Positions 36,183 through 43,896 of a stretch of 64,000 bases of DNA are shown piece after piece. How positions within the stretch are numbered: the stretch's first letter is position 1; every line of letters starts with the position of its first letter. The DNA is from an uncultured Clostridium sp. (lineage in GTDB: Bacteria; Bacillota; Clostridia; Clostridiales; Clostridiaceae), in assembly GCA_900547475.1 (NCBI GenBank), contig URGW01000009.1, positions 1-64,000 of the forward strand. The letters run 5' to 3'. Below the pieces are notes generated by a model that had not been told where the DNA came from, did not search any database, and worked only from the letters and a program-made list of their open reading frames with translations. Made by a program: the position numbers and the translations under genes.

Positions 36183-37328
36183 ATGTCAGTTGAATTAAAT
36201 GAAAATTCAATGGGAGATCTTTTAAAAGAATTTGATGTTAAGAAAATTAATTCAGGAGATATATTAAAAGGTCAAGTTATAGATGTTAATGAAAAGGAAG
36301 TTACAGTTAATATTAATTATGCATTTGATGGAGTAATAACAAAGGAAGAATTAGTAATAGGGGATGTTTCTCCATTAGAAGTTGTTAAGTCAGGGGATAC
36401 AATAGATGTATACGTTATTTCACCTAATGATGGTGAGGGATATGTTCAACTTTCAAGGCTAAGAGCATTACAAATAACTGAAAAAGAGGATTTAAAAAAT
36501 GCTTTTAAAAATGAAGAAGTTATAAAAGTATTAGTAAAAGAAGAGGTTAAGGGTGGATTAGTTGCTTACTATGGATCAATTAGAGTATTTATTCCAGCAT
36601 CATTAGCTTCAAGAGAAAGAATCGAACTAAGTACTTTATTAGGAAAAGAAATTGAAGTTAAGTTAATAGAATTAGATTTAAGAAGTAGAAAAATTGTTGC
36701 TTCTAGAAGAGTACTAGAAGAAGAGGATTACCAAGCTAAGAAAAAAGAGCTTTGGAAAAATCTAAATAGTGGTGAAAAAAGAGAAGGTGTAGTTAAGAAG
36801 ATTATTAAGGCTGGAGCTATTGTAGATATTGGCGGAATTACTGGATTAATTCATATAAATGATTTATCTTGGGAAAGAGTTAAAAGAGTTGAAGATGTAG
36901 TAAATATTGGAGATAAGGTTACTGTATTTGTAGGTGATATAGATGCAGAACATGAAAGAGTGTCTTTAATATTAAAAGATGTAGATAAAGAACCATGGAA
37001 AGTTCATGCTGATAATATAAAATCAGGTGATATAATTGAAGGTAAGGTAGTTAAGTTTATGTCATTTGGGGCATTTTTAGAATTATTCCCTGGAGTTGAA
37101 GGGTTAGTTCATATAAATGAAATTACAGATGAAAATATAGCAAAACCATCAGATGTTCTTGAAATAGGACAAATGGTTAAAGTTAAAGTTCTTGATGTTA
37201 ATAAAGAAAATAAGAGAGTTTCTTTAAGTATTAAAGATGCAGTTGAAAGATCAAATGAATATTTACAATATAATGATAACGATGATGATGTTACATTAGG
37301 AGATTTATTTAAGGGGTTATTTAACTAA
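36183..37328 (+). CDS. S1-repeat RNA-binding protein (ribosomal protein S1 homologue)
   Basis: The 381-residue protein contains four S1 domains: GDILKGQVIDVNEKEVTVNI, a divergent second copy, GEKREGVVKKIIKAGAIVDI, and GDIIEGKVVKFMSFGAFLELFPGVEGLVHI. This short S1 form is typical of Firmicutes (YpfD-like) and may help mRNA binding; it is shorter than the six-domain S1 of enterobacteria. AAAGGAG at 36167-36173 is too close to the ATG at 36177 and well placed for that at 36183, which I use. It is transcribed alone and has a terminator. Confidence 0.88.
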   Translation: MSVELNENSMGDLLKEFDVKKINSGDILKGQVIDVNEKEVTVNINYAFDGVITKEELVIGDVSPLEVVKSGDTIDVYVISPNDGEGYVQLSRLRALQITEKEDLKNAFKNEEVIKVLVKEEVKGGLVAYYGSIRVFIPASLASRERIELSTLLGKEIEVKLIELDLRSRKIVASRRVLEEEDYQAKKKELWKNLNSGEKREGVVKKIIKAGAIVDIGGITGLIHINDLSWERVKRVEDVVNIGDKVTVFVGDIDAEHERVSLILKDVDKEPWKVHADNIKSGDIIEGKVVKFMSFGAFLELFPGVEGLVHINEITDENIAKPSDVLEIGQMVKVKVLDVNKENKRVSLSIKDAVERSNEYLQYNDNDDDVTLGDLFKGLFN

Positions 37329-37347
37329 TTTAAGAATAGATTTATAA

Positions 37348-37396
37348 ATAAAAGGTGATGATATATACTTACTAAGATAATATCATTGCCTTTTAT
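37348..37396 (+). terminator. Terminator of the S1-repeat gene
   Basis: A 17-base stem (37348-37364 with 37380-37396, two G-U pairs) is followed by TATCATTTT. Confidence 0.7.
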
Positions 37397-37563
37397 TATC
37401 ATTTTCAGGATCCATTGTAAAAATTATTTTAGTCTTTTGTATAAAACTACTTCAAATTAATTAAAATAAAAATTATATAGAATAAATTTAACTACTATAT
37501 AGATATGATATACTAATTAATATATAATTATTTTAACATAATTAAACAATAAGGAGACTTAAA

Positions 37564-39015
37564 ATGAATATTTTACAAAGTTTAGAACCTAAAAAAGTTT
37601 TTGAGTATTTTGAGGCGATTTCTAATATTCCAAGAGGATCAGGAAATGAGAAAGGAATAAGTGACTATTTATTAAATTTTGGTAAAAGTTTAGGACTTGA
37701 ATCAATTCAAGATAAAGCATTAAATGTTATAATAAAAAAGCCAGGTACTAAAGGGTATGAAAATGCTCCAACTGTTATTATTCAAGGTCATATGGATATG
37801 GTTTGTGAAAAAAACAATGGTGTAGAACATGATTTTGAAAAAGATCCATTAAAATTAAGAATAGTAGATGATTATATATATGCAACAGATACAACATTAG
37901 GCGCTGATAATGGTATTGCAGTTGCTTATGCTATGGCAATATTAGCTTCAAATGACATTCCACATCCACCAATAGAAGTATTAATTACTACAGACGAGGA
38001 AACAGGAATGTCTGGGGCAATGGCTATTAATAAAGAACATATAGATGGTAAGATACTAATAAATTTGGACAATGAAGAAGAAGGATATCTTTTAGTAAGT
38101 TGTGCAGGTGGAATAAGAAGCACAGCAACTTTAAATATAGAAAAACAAGATATTAAAGATAAAAAATTAATAAAAATAAACATATCAGGACTTAAAGGTG
38201 GTCACTCTGGTATGGATATAATTAAGGAAAGAGGAAATTCAAATAAAATTCTAGGTAGAGTTCTTAAAGGGCTATCAAAAGAAGTTGAATTTAATATTGT
38301 TAAATTAAATGGTGGGTCTAAGAATAATGCTATTCCAAGAGAAGCTGAGGCTGTTATAACTATTAATTCTAGTGATGAAAAGACAGTTATAGATGTAATA
38401 AGAAATTGGAATGATATTATAGGTAATGAATTAAGAACTCAAGATTCAGGATTAAAGATTGAAGCTTTATCAATTGATGATAAAGAAGAAAAAGAATTTA
38501 CAGATGAATCTACTAAAAAGGTTGTAGATTTATTATATATATATCCAAATGGAATAAATTCAAAGAGTGTGGAAATAGATGGATTAGTAGAAAGTTCAAC
38601 TAATTTAGGTGTTTTAACTACTAGTGATACTGCTGTAGAATTTGACTCAGCGATAAGAAGTTCAGTACCATCATTAAAAGAAGAAATAGTTTTAAGAAGT
38701 AAAACTATAGTTGAACTTTTTGATGGAGAATTTACAACTACAGCTGATTATCCAGGGTGGGAATATAACCCTGATTCAAAAATAAGAGAAATTTGCCAAA
38801 AGGTTCATAAGGATCTTTATGGAAATGAAGCAAAGATAGTTGCAATTCATGCAGGTGTTGAGTGTGGATTATTTAATGAAAAATTAGGTGATCTTGATAT
38901 GATAAGCTTTGGACCAAATCTTTATGATGTTCATACTCCAGATGAGCATATGAGTATCTCATCAGTAAGAAATTGTTATGAATATTTAAAAGCAATACTT
39001 AAAGAAATTAAATAG
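37564..39015 (+). CDS. pepD: Xaa-His dipeptidase / aminoacyl-histidine dipeptidase (M20 family)
   Basis: PepD cleaves dipeptides in the cytoplasm using two zinc ions. The 483-residue protein has the M20 ligand motifs VIIQGHMDMVCEK (about residues 71-83), DTTLGADNGIA, TTDEETGMSGA and a late HTPDEHMS. The conserved GLKGGHSGMDI loop of the lid domain is also present. AAGGAG precedes the ATG. The long upstream gap (37397-37563) shows only AT-rich sequence with no recognised element. It is followed by its own terminator. Confidence 0.93.
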   Translation: MNILQSLEPKKVFEYFEAISNIPRGSGNEKGISDYLLNFGKSLGLESIQDKALNVIIKKPGTKGYENAPTVIIQGHMDMVCEKNNGVEHDFEKDPLKLRIVDDYIYATDTTLGADNGIAVAYAMAILASNDIPHPPIEVLITTDEETGMSGAMAINKEHIDGKILINLDNEEEGYLLVSCAGGIRSTATLNIEKQDIKDKKLIKINISGLKGGHSGMDIIKERGNSNKILGRVLKGLSKEVEFNIVKLNGGSKNNAIPREAEAVITINSSDEKTVIDVIRNWNDIIGNELRTQDSGLKIEALSIDDKEEKEFTDESTKKVVDLLYIYPNGINSKSVEIDGLVESSTNLGVLTTSDTAVEFDSAIRSSVPSLKEEIVLRSKTIVELFDGEFTTTADYPGWEYNPDSKIREICQKVHKDLYGNEAKIVAIHAGVECGLFNEKLGDLDMISFGPNLYDVHTPDEHMSISSVRNCYEYLKAILKEIK

Positions 39016-39020
39016 TTAGC

Positions 39021-39053
39021 AAAAAGGCGAAGATGTAATGTCTTCGTTTTTTT
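39021..39053 (+). terminator. Terminator of pepD
   Basis: CGAAGA pairs with TCTTCG across a seven-base loop, flanked by A-rich and T-rich runs. Confidence 0.85.
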
Positions 39054-39161
39054 GATGAAAAGAAAAGTTATTTTTATTATGTATATAAGTGAGTATTAAT
39101 GAATATATTGTAATGTAATAAGTAAAAAACATAATAAGTTAAGGGTTGGGAGGATGAGAAA

Positions 39162-39959
39162 GTGAGGTATACGAGATATAACTATAAGAAAAAGAAAAAT
39201 AATGATATTTTAAAACTTATTGTATCATTTATTGGTATGAGTGCATTTGTAATAATAGTAGGAGTATTACTTGCTAATGTTATAATTCATTTTTTACCAT
39301 TAAATAATGCAAGTACAGCTGATGCTAGTAGTAAAAGTGAGCAAGTTCAGACGGATAATTCAGAGAATGCAAGTAGTGATGTTTCAGAAGGGGAGGCAGA
39401 TGCTCAAGTAAATGCTGAAGTAGCAAATACTGATGCAGCTTCAGAAACTACTCAAGGAACTATCAACACTAGTTTCATGGCTATTCAATGTGGATATTTT
39501 GCACAAGAAGATAATGCAAAAGAAACATTTAATAAGGTAGCTAATGAATATGGAGCTTTTATATATAATGATGCAGATAAGTTTAAAGTTTTGGCTGGAG
39601 TTTATGAGGGAGATGAGGGGCAAGCTGTTATAGATAGATTAACTGCAAGTGGTATTGAATGTGCTAAGGTGGAATTTAATCTTAATAGTGAAAGTGCTAT
39701 TGAAAATCAAATAGCAGGGATTTATAATGGCTATTTAGAAATATTAGACACTGCATTTAAGGATGATGTAAAATCTTTTGATACTACAGATTTTAAAGAC
39801 TGGGTAAGTAAATTAGATGATATAAAAGAAGGAGATAAACATGAAGTTTTATCTGATTTAAAAAAACATATTAATGAATTAGGAACAGAACTAAAGAAAG
39901 AAGATGTTTCTAATGAAATACAATATTTATATAAAGTTTTGTTAAATTTTAATAAATAG
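39162..39959 (+). CDS. SPOR-domain membrane protein
   Basis: The 265-residue protein has a short basic cytoplasmic tail, one membrane helix (about residues 17-42), a low-complexity Ser/Asp/Glu/Ala linker (about 50-102), and a SPOR-like domain (SFMAIQCGYFAQEDNAKETF to IECAKVEF, about 105-175) that in other proteins binds denuded septal peptidoglycan. A C-terminal helical region follows. It starts with GTG 16 bases after the start of GGGAGGATG; an ATG between them runs into a stop. Its place just ahead of maf, radC and mre suggests a cell-wall or division role. Confidence 0.82.
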   Translation: MRYTRYNYKKKKNNDILKLIVSFIGMSAFVIIVGVLLANVIIHFLPLNNASTADASSKSEQVQTDNSENASSDVSEGEADAQVNAEVANTDAASETTQGTINTSFMAIQCGYFAQEDNAKETFNKVANEYGAFIYNDADKFKVLAGVYEGDEGQAVIDRLTASGIECAKVEFNLNSESAIENQIAGIYNGYLEILDTAFKDDVKSFDTTDFKDWVSKLDDIKEGDKHEVLSDLKKHINELGTELKKEDVSNEIQYLYKVLLNFNK

Positions 39960-40051
39960 AAAAAGGAAAATTAATATATATCAATAAATGTAAAAAAATA
40001 CAATAAAAATTAAGAAAATTTTATGTAATATTCTACAAAAAATTCATATAT

Positions 40052-40140
40052 AAAAAGAGGAAAATGCTTGTTTGAATATCTATTAAGTGATAAACTATAT
40101 TAGAAATAAAGATAGGTGACAAGAATTTACCTCTTTTTTA
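40052..40140 (+). terminator. Terminator-like hairpin with a long loop
   Basis: AAAAAGAGG (40052-40060) pairs with CCTCTTTTT (40130-40138), then TTA. The 69-base loop has an inner AGGTGA/TTACCT pairing option. It lies between the SPOR gene and maf; it could be a plain terminator or the frame of a small RNA. Confidence 0.45.
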
Positions 40141-40229
40141 TTGTGTTTTAAATTAAAATTTAAAGTCAAGTGTAAGACTAACGTTAAATTGGGAATAATA
40201 CTTAATAAATGACTGTAGGATGTGATATT

Positions 40230-40796
40230 TTGAAGTTTGTATTGGCATCTGCTTCAGAGCGTAGGAAAGAGTTATTATCTAGAATAGTAAGAGATTTTGA
40301 AGTTAGAGTTAGTGATTTTGATGAAGATTCAGTACAAGTTGATAATGACATAGAAAGTTATGTTAAAATATTATCAGAGGGGAAAGCTAAGTCAGTATCA
40401 TTAAATTGTAGTAAAGATTCCATAATAATAGGAGCTGATACTATAGTTGTTATAGATAATAATGTGCTTGGAAAACCAAAAGATAAAAATGATGCTTTTA
40501 GAATGCTTAAGGCACTAAGTAATAACGTGCATAGAGTATATTCTGGAGTTACAGTTATTAATAATACTACAAAAGTGATAAAAAGTGAATGTCTGTATAC
40601 AGAGGTTTATTTTTCAGAGCTTTCAGATGAGGAAATATGGAAGTACATAGACACTGAAGAATGTTTAGATAAGGCTGGTGCCTACGGAATACAAGGCTTC
40701 GGTGGGGTTTTTGTTAAAAAGATAAATGGATGTTACTATAATGTAGTTGGATTACCATTAAACTTACTAAACAAAATGATAAAAGAAGTTTTATAA
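40230..40796 (+). CDS. maf: Maf-family nucleotide pyrophosphatase
   Basis: Maf proteins hydrolyse non-canonical or selected NTPs to NMPs and are linked to septum control in Bacillus. The product (188 residues) begins MKFVLASASERRKELL, the conserved phosphate-binding start, and carries IIIGADTIVVIDNNVLGKPKD and ECLDKAGAYGIQGFGG. An ATG at 40209 opens a slightly longer frame, but TAGGA eight bases before TTG 40230 and the family N-terminus favour the shorter protein. It heads the maf-radC-mreBCD-mrdA series. Confidence 0.9.
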   Translation: MKFVLASASERRKELLSRIVRDFEVRVSDFDEDSVQVDNDIESYVKILSEGKAKSVSLNCSKDSIIIGADTIVVIDNNVLGKPKDKNDAFRMLKALSNNVHRVYSGVTVINNTTKVIKSECLYTEVYFSELSDEEIWKYIDTEECLDKAGAYGIQGFGGVFVKKINGCYYNVVGLPLNLLNKMIKEVL

Positions 40797-40831
40797 TTGG
40801 GGGATGGATATTATTACTTAAAGGAGTGCTT

Positions 40832-41521
40832 ATGGCAGAAAATATAAGAGTAAGTGATATACCATTAAACGAAAGACCAGTTGAAAAGCTACTTCAGTTT
40901 GGAGTAGAAAGTTTAAGTAACGAAGAGCTGTTAGCTATATTATTAAGAACAGGTACAAAGGGAGAAAACGTCATAGCTTTAAGTAAAAGACTACTAATTG
41001 AGCTAGATGGTTTAGACGGACTTTTAAATGTAAGTTTTGAAGAAGCAAGTAAAATTAAAGGTATTAAGAAAGTAAAGGCTTGTCAGATAATTGCTATGAT
41101 AGAGATGTTTAATAGGTTTAGAACTTTAAAATCTCAAAGAGAAAATTTTAAAATTTCGTCGCCTAAAGATGTTTCAACATTATTAATTAATGAAATGAGC
41201 AATTTTAAACAAGAAGTATTTAAATTAATACTATTAAATACTAAGAATATTGTAATAGGAACTAAAGATGTATTTAAAGGAACATTGAATTCATCTATAG
41301 TTCATCCAAGGGAAGTTTTTAAGGAGGCAATTCATAGAGGAAGTGCAAGCATAATAGTTTGTCATAATCATCCATCAGGAGACCCTAATCCAAGTAAAGA
41401 GGATATTAATATAACTCTGAGGCTAAAAGAATGTGGAAAGATTATGGGAATTGAATTGTTAGATCATATTATTATTGGTAATAATAAATATGTTAGTTTA
41501 AAGGAAAAAGGAATTATATAA
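40832..41521 (+). CDS. radC: RadC-family JAB/JAMM-domain protein
   Basis: RadC was once thought a repair protein, but its true role is open. The 229-residue product has the N-terminal helix-hairpin-helix region (ESLSNEELLAILLRTGTKG, KGIKKVKACQII) and the metal-binding JAMM motif VCHNHPSGDPNPSKED near residues 180-195. The longer frame starts at GTG inside the ribosome binding site AAGGAG, so the ATG at 40832 is the likelier start. It lies between maf and mreB, a conserved order in Firmicutes. Confidence 0.93.
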   Translation: MAENIRVSDIPLNERPVEKLLQFGVESLSNEELLAILLRTGTKGENVIALSKRLLIELDGLDGLLNVSFEEASKIKGIKKVKACQIIAMIEMFNRFRTLKSQRENFKISSPKDVSTLLINEMSNFKQEVFKLILLNTKNIVIGTKDVFKGTLNSSIVHPREVFKEAIHRGSASIIVCHNHPSGDPNPSKEDINITLRLKECGKIMGIELLDHIIIGNNKYVSLKEKGII

Positions 41522-41538
41522 TTGAAAGGGGAATTCAT

Positions 41539-42558
41539 ATGGGATTTTTCAGTAGTAATAAAGATATGGGAATAGATTTAGGAACAGCTAACACGCTTGT
41601 TTTCGTTAAAGGAAAAGGTATTGTGTTAAGTGAGCCTTCAGTTGTAGCAATAAATAGTAATACAAGAAAACCTCTAGCAGTTGGTCAAGAAGCAAAGCTT
41701 ATGATAGGTAGAACACCAGGTAACATAGTAGCAATAAGACCTCTTAAAGATGGAGTTATTGCAGATTTTGATGTTGCACAAACTATGCTTAAAAAATTAA
41801 TAGAAAAGGTAACAAGTAAAAGTGCTTTTACAAGTCCAAGAATAATAGTATGTTATCCATCAGGAGTAACAGAAGTAGAAAGAAGAGCTATTGAAGAAGC
41901 AGCAAAATTTGCTGGAGCAAGAGATGTTGTTTTAATGGAAGAGCCAATGGCAGCGGCTATTGGAGCTGGACTTCCAGTTGGTGAACCTACAGGAAGTATG
42001 ATAGTTGATATCGGTGGAGGAACTACTGAAGTAGCTATTATTTCATTAGGAGGAATAGTAACTAGTAAGTCATTAAGAGTTGCTGGAGATGAGTTAGACC
42101 AAGCGATAATAGCATATGTTAAAAAAGAGTTTAGCTTAATGATTGGTGAAAGAACTGCTGAACAAATAAAAATGGAATTAGGATCAGCATATAAGATAGA
42201 TGATGAAAATGCTTCTATGGATATCAAAGGAAGAGATATGATAACAGGTCTTCCAAAGATAGTTACAATAACAGAGGATCAAATAAGAGAAGCATTAAAA
42301 GAGCCAGTATATTCAATTATTGAATCAATAAAAACTACATTAGAAAAGACTCCACCAGAATTATCAGCTGATATAATGGAAAAGGGAATAATGTTAGCTG
42401 GAGGCGGAGCTTTACTAAAAGGGCTAGATAAATTAATAAACCACGAAACAAACATGCCTGTTCATATTGCAGAGACACCATTAGATTGTGTTGTTTTAGG
42501 AGCAGGAAAAGCACTAGAGAATTTTGATGAATTAAGCAAGACTCAAAGAGGTCAATAA
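41539..42558 (+). CDS. mreB: Rod-shape-determining actin homologue MreB
   Basis: MreB polymerises on the inner membrane face and guides the elongation wall machinery. The 339-residue protein has the actin-fold motifs MGIDLGTANTLVFVKGKGIV, the catalytic RAIEEAAKFAGARDVVLMEEP region, IVDIGGGTTEVAIISLGG, and the C-terminal MLAGGGALLKGLDK. GAAAGGGG precedes the ATG. Its stop overlaps the mreC start (ATAATG at 42555-42560), pointing to coupled translation. Confidence 0.97.
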   Translation: MGFFSSNKDMGIDLGTANTLVFVKGKGIVLSEPSVVAINSNTRKPLAVGQEAKLMIGRTPGNIVAIRPLKDGVIADFDVAQTMLKKLIEKVTSKSAFTSPRIIVCYPSGVTEVERRAIEEAAKFAGARDVVLMEEPMAAAIGAGLPVGEPTGSMIVDIGGGTTEVAIISLGGIVTSKSLRVAGDELDQAIIAYVKKEFSLMIGERTAEQIKMELGSAYKIDDENASMDIKGRDMITGLPKIVTITEDQIREALKEPVYSIIESIKTTLEKTPPELSADIMEKGIMLAGGGALLKGLDKLINHETNMPVHIAETPLDCVVLGAGKALENFDELSKTQRGQ

Positions 42559-43400
42559 TGAAACCTTTTAAAAATAAACTGGCAGTAACTATAGTGGTAC
42601 TGTCAGTTGCCTTTTTAGGTATAATTATTTTCAGTTTAAAAAGTAATTCAAGTATTATCTCTAGTGGTGTAGGTAGTGTTATTAGTCCATTACAAAAAAT
42701 AATTTATAATGCAAATGATAAGCTAAAAGGATCTTTTGATTTTTTTATTAATTTTTCAAAGGTAAAGCAAGAAAATGAAGAACTTGCAGCAAAAAATGCA
42801 GAATTAGAAAATAAGCTAATTGAATATAATAGAATGAAAGAAGAAAATACAACATTAAGAGAAATGTTTGATTATTCTCAAGCTAATCAAAATTATAATT
42901 ATTTAGGATGCAATATAGTTGGGTATAGTGGAGGAAATATTTCTAATGGTTATATAATTGATAAGGGTATTAATGATGGAGTAAAAAAGGACATGATAGT
43001 TATAACTCCAGCAGGACTAGTTGGAAAAGTTACAAAGTCAGAAAGTAATTATTCCATAGTTCAAACTATATTAAATGAAAATATTGCAGTAGCTTCTATG
43101 GTAGAAAGTACTAGAGAGACAACAGGGATATTACAAGGAATTACAGATAGTAAAAACAAAAATTTAACTATCTTATCTAATATTCCAATAGATTCCGAAA
43201 TAAAGGAAGGAGATGTAATTTTAACTTCTGGACTTGGAGGGATGTATCCACAAGAAATTAGAATTGGTGAGGTAGTTTCACTAGAAGTTGATAGTGTTGG
43301 AATTATGAAGAAAGCTATTGTTAAGCCATATGTAGATTTTAATAAGTTAGAGGGATTATTTGTTGTAGTTCCAAAAGAAGAAATTAATATTGGAGAGTAG
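42558..43400 (+). CDS. mreC: Rod-shape-determining protein MreC
   Basis: MreC is a bitopic protein that links MreB to the wall enzymes outside. The 280-residue protein has one N-terminal membrane helix (about residues 9-27), a coiled coil (about 70-105, KQENEELAAKNAELENK), and the beta-rich outer domain with IIDKGINDGVKKDMIVITPAGLVG and ILTSGLGGMYPQEIRIGEV. It starts on the last base of the mreB stop region and ends four bases before the mreD ATG. Length and layout are normal. Confidence 0.95.
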   Translation: MKPFKNKLAVTIVVLSVAFLGIIIFSLKSNSSIISSGVGSVISPLQKIIYNANDKLKGSFDFFINFSKVKQENEELAAKNAELENKLIEYNRMKEENTTLREMFDYSQANQNYNYLGCNIVGYSGGNISNGYIIDKGINDGVKKDMIVITPAGLVGKVTKSESNYSIVQTILNENIAVASMVESTRETTGILQGITDSKNKNLTILSNIPIDSEIKEGDVILTSGLGGMYPQEIRIGEVVSLEVDSVGIMKKAIVKPYVDFNKLEGLFVVVPKEEINIGE

Positions 43401-43404
43401 AAGT

Positions 43405-43896
43405 ATGAAGAAATTATATTTAGTAATTTTATTAATATTTTTATTAATTATTGATAATACTTTATTGCCTTACTACTCAATACAAGGGTCATTCCCAAGT
43501 CTATTATTTACATTTGCCATGGCTTACTCAATCATTAGAGGTAAAGAAAAAGCTATTTTTATAGGAATAGTAAGTGGATTTTTACAAGATATATTTTTCT
43601 TTTCAGGTTTTGGAGTAAATTTATTTTTAAATATGCTTTTATGCCTTTTATGTGCCAAAATAGGAGAAAGTATATTTAAGGAAAATAGATTAGTACCAAT
43701 TTTGACAGCGTTAGGTATTTCGGTTTTAAAAGTTTTAGGGGTAGTGGTTATATTTAAATTATTTTCACAAACAATTGACATACAAGTAGCCTTAATTTCT
43801 TGTGTATTAAATGCGATTTGTATGATGCTTTTCTATACTTTAATCTTAAAAACTTTAGATAAATATTTAGATAGGAATACATGGAGGTTTAAATGA
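43405..43896 (+). CDS. mreD: Rod-shape-determining membrane protein MreD
   Basis: MreD completes the MreBCD scaffold. The 163-residue protein has about five membrane helices, with the conserved segment GIVSGFLQDIFFFSGFGVNLFLNM. An in-frame start lies 15 bases earlier inside the end of mreC, but GGAGAG at 43391-43396 sits eight bases before ATG 43405 and MKKLYLVILL is a natural start. Its end overlaps mrdA by four bases. Confidence 0.93.
   Translation: MKKLYLVILLIFLLIIDNTLLPYYSIQGSFPSLLFTFAMAYSIIRGKEKAIFIGIVSGFLQDIFFFSGFGVNLFLNMLLCLLCAKIGESIFKENRLVPILTALGISVLKVLGVVVIFKLFSQTIDIQVALISCVLNAICMMLFYTLILKTLDKYLDRNTWRFK

Noticed and set aside
41853..42227. 124-codon minus-strand frame inside mreB
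   Set aside because: Shadow of mreB produced by its codon pattern; no start signal and no family match.
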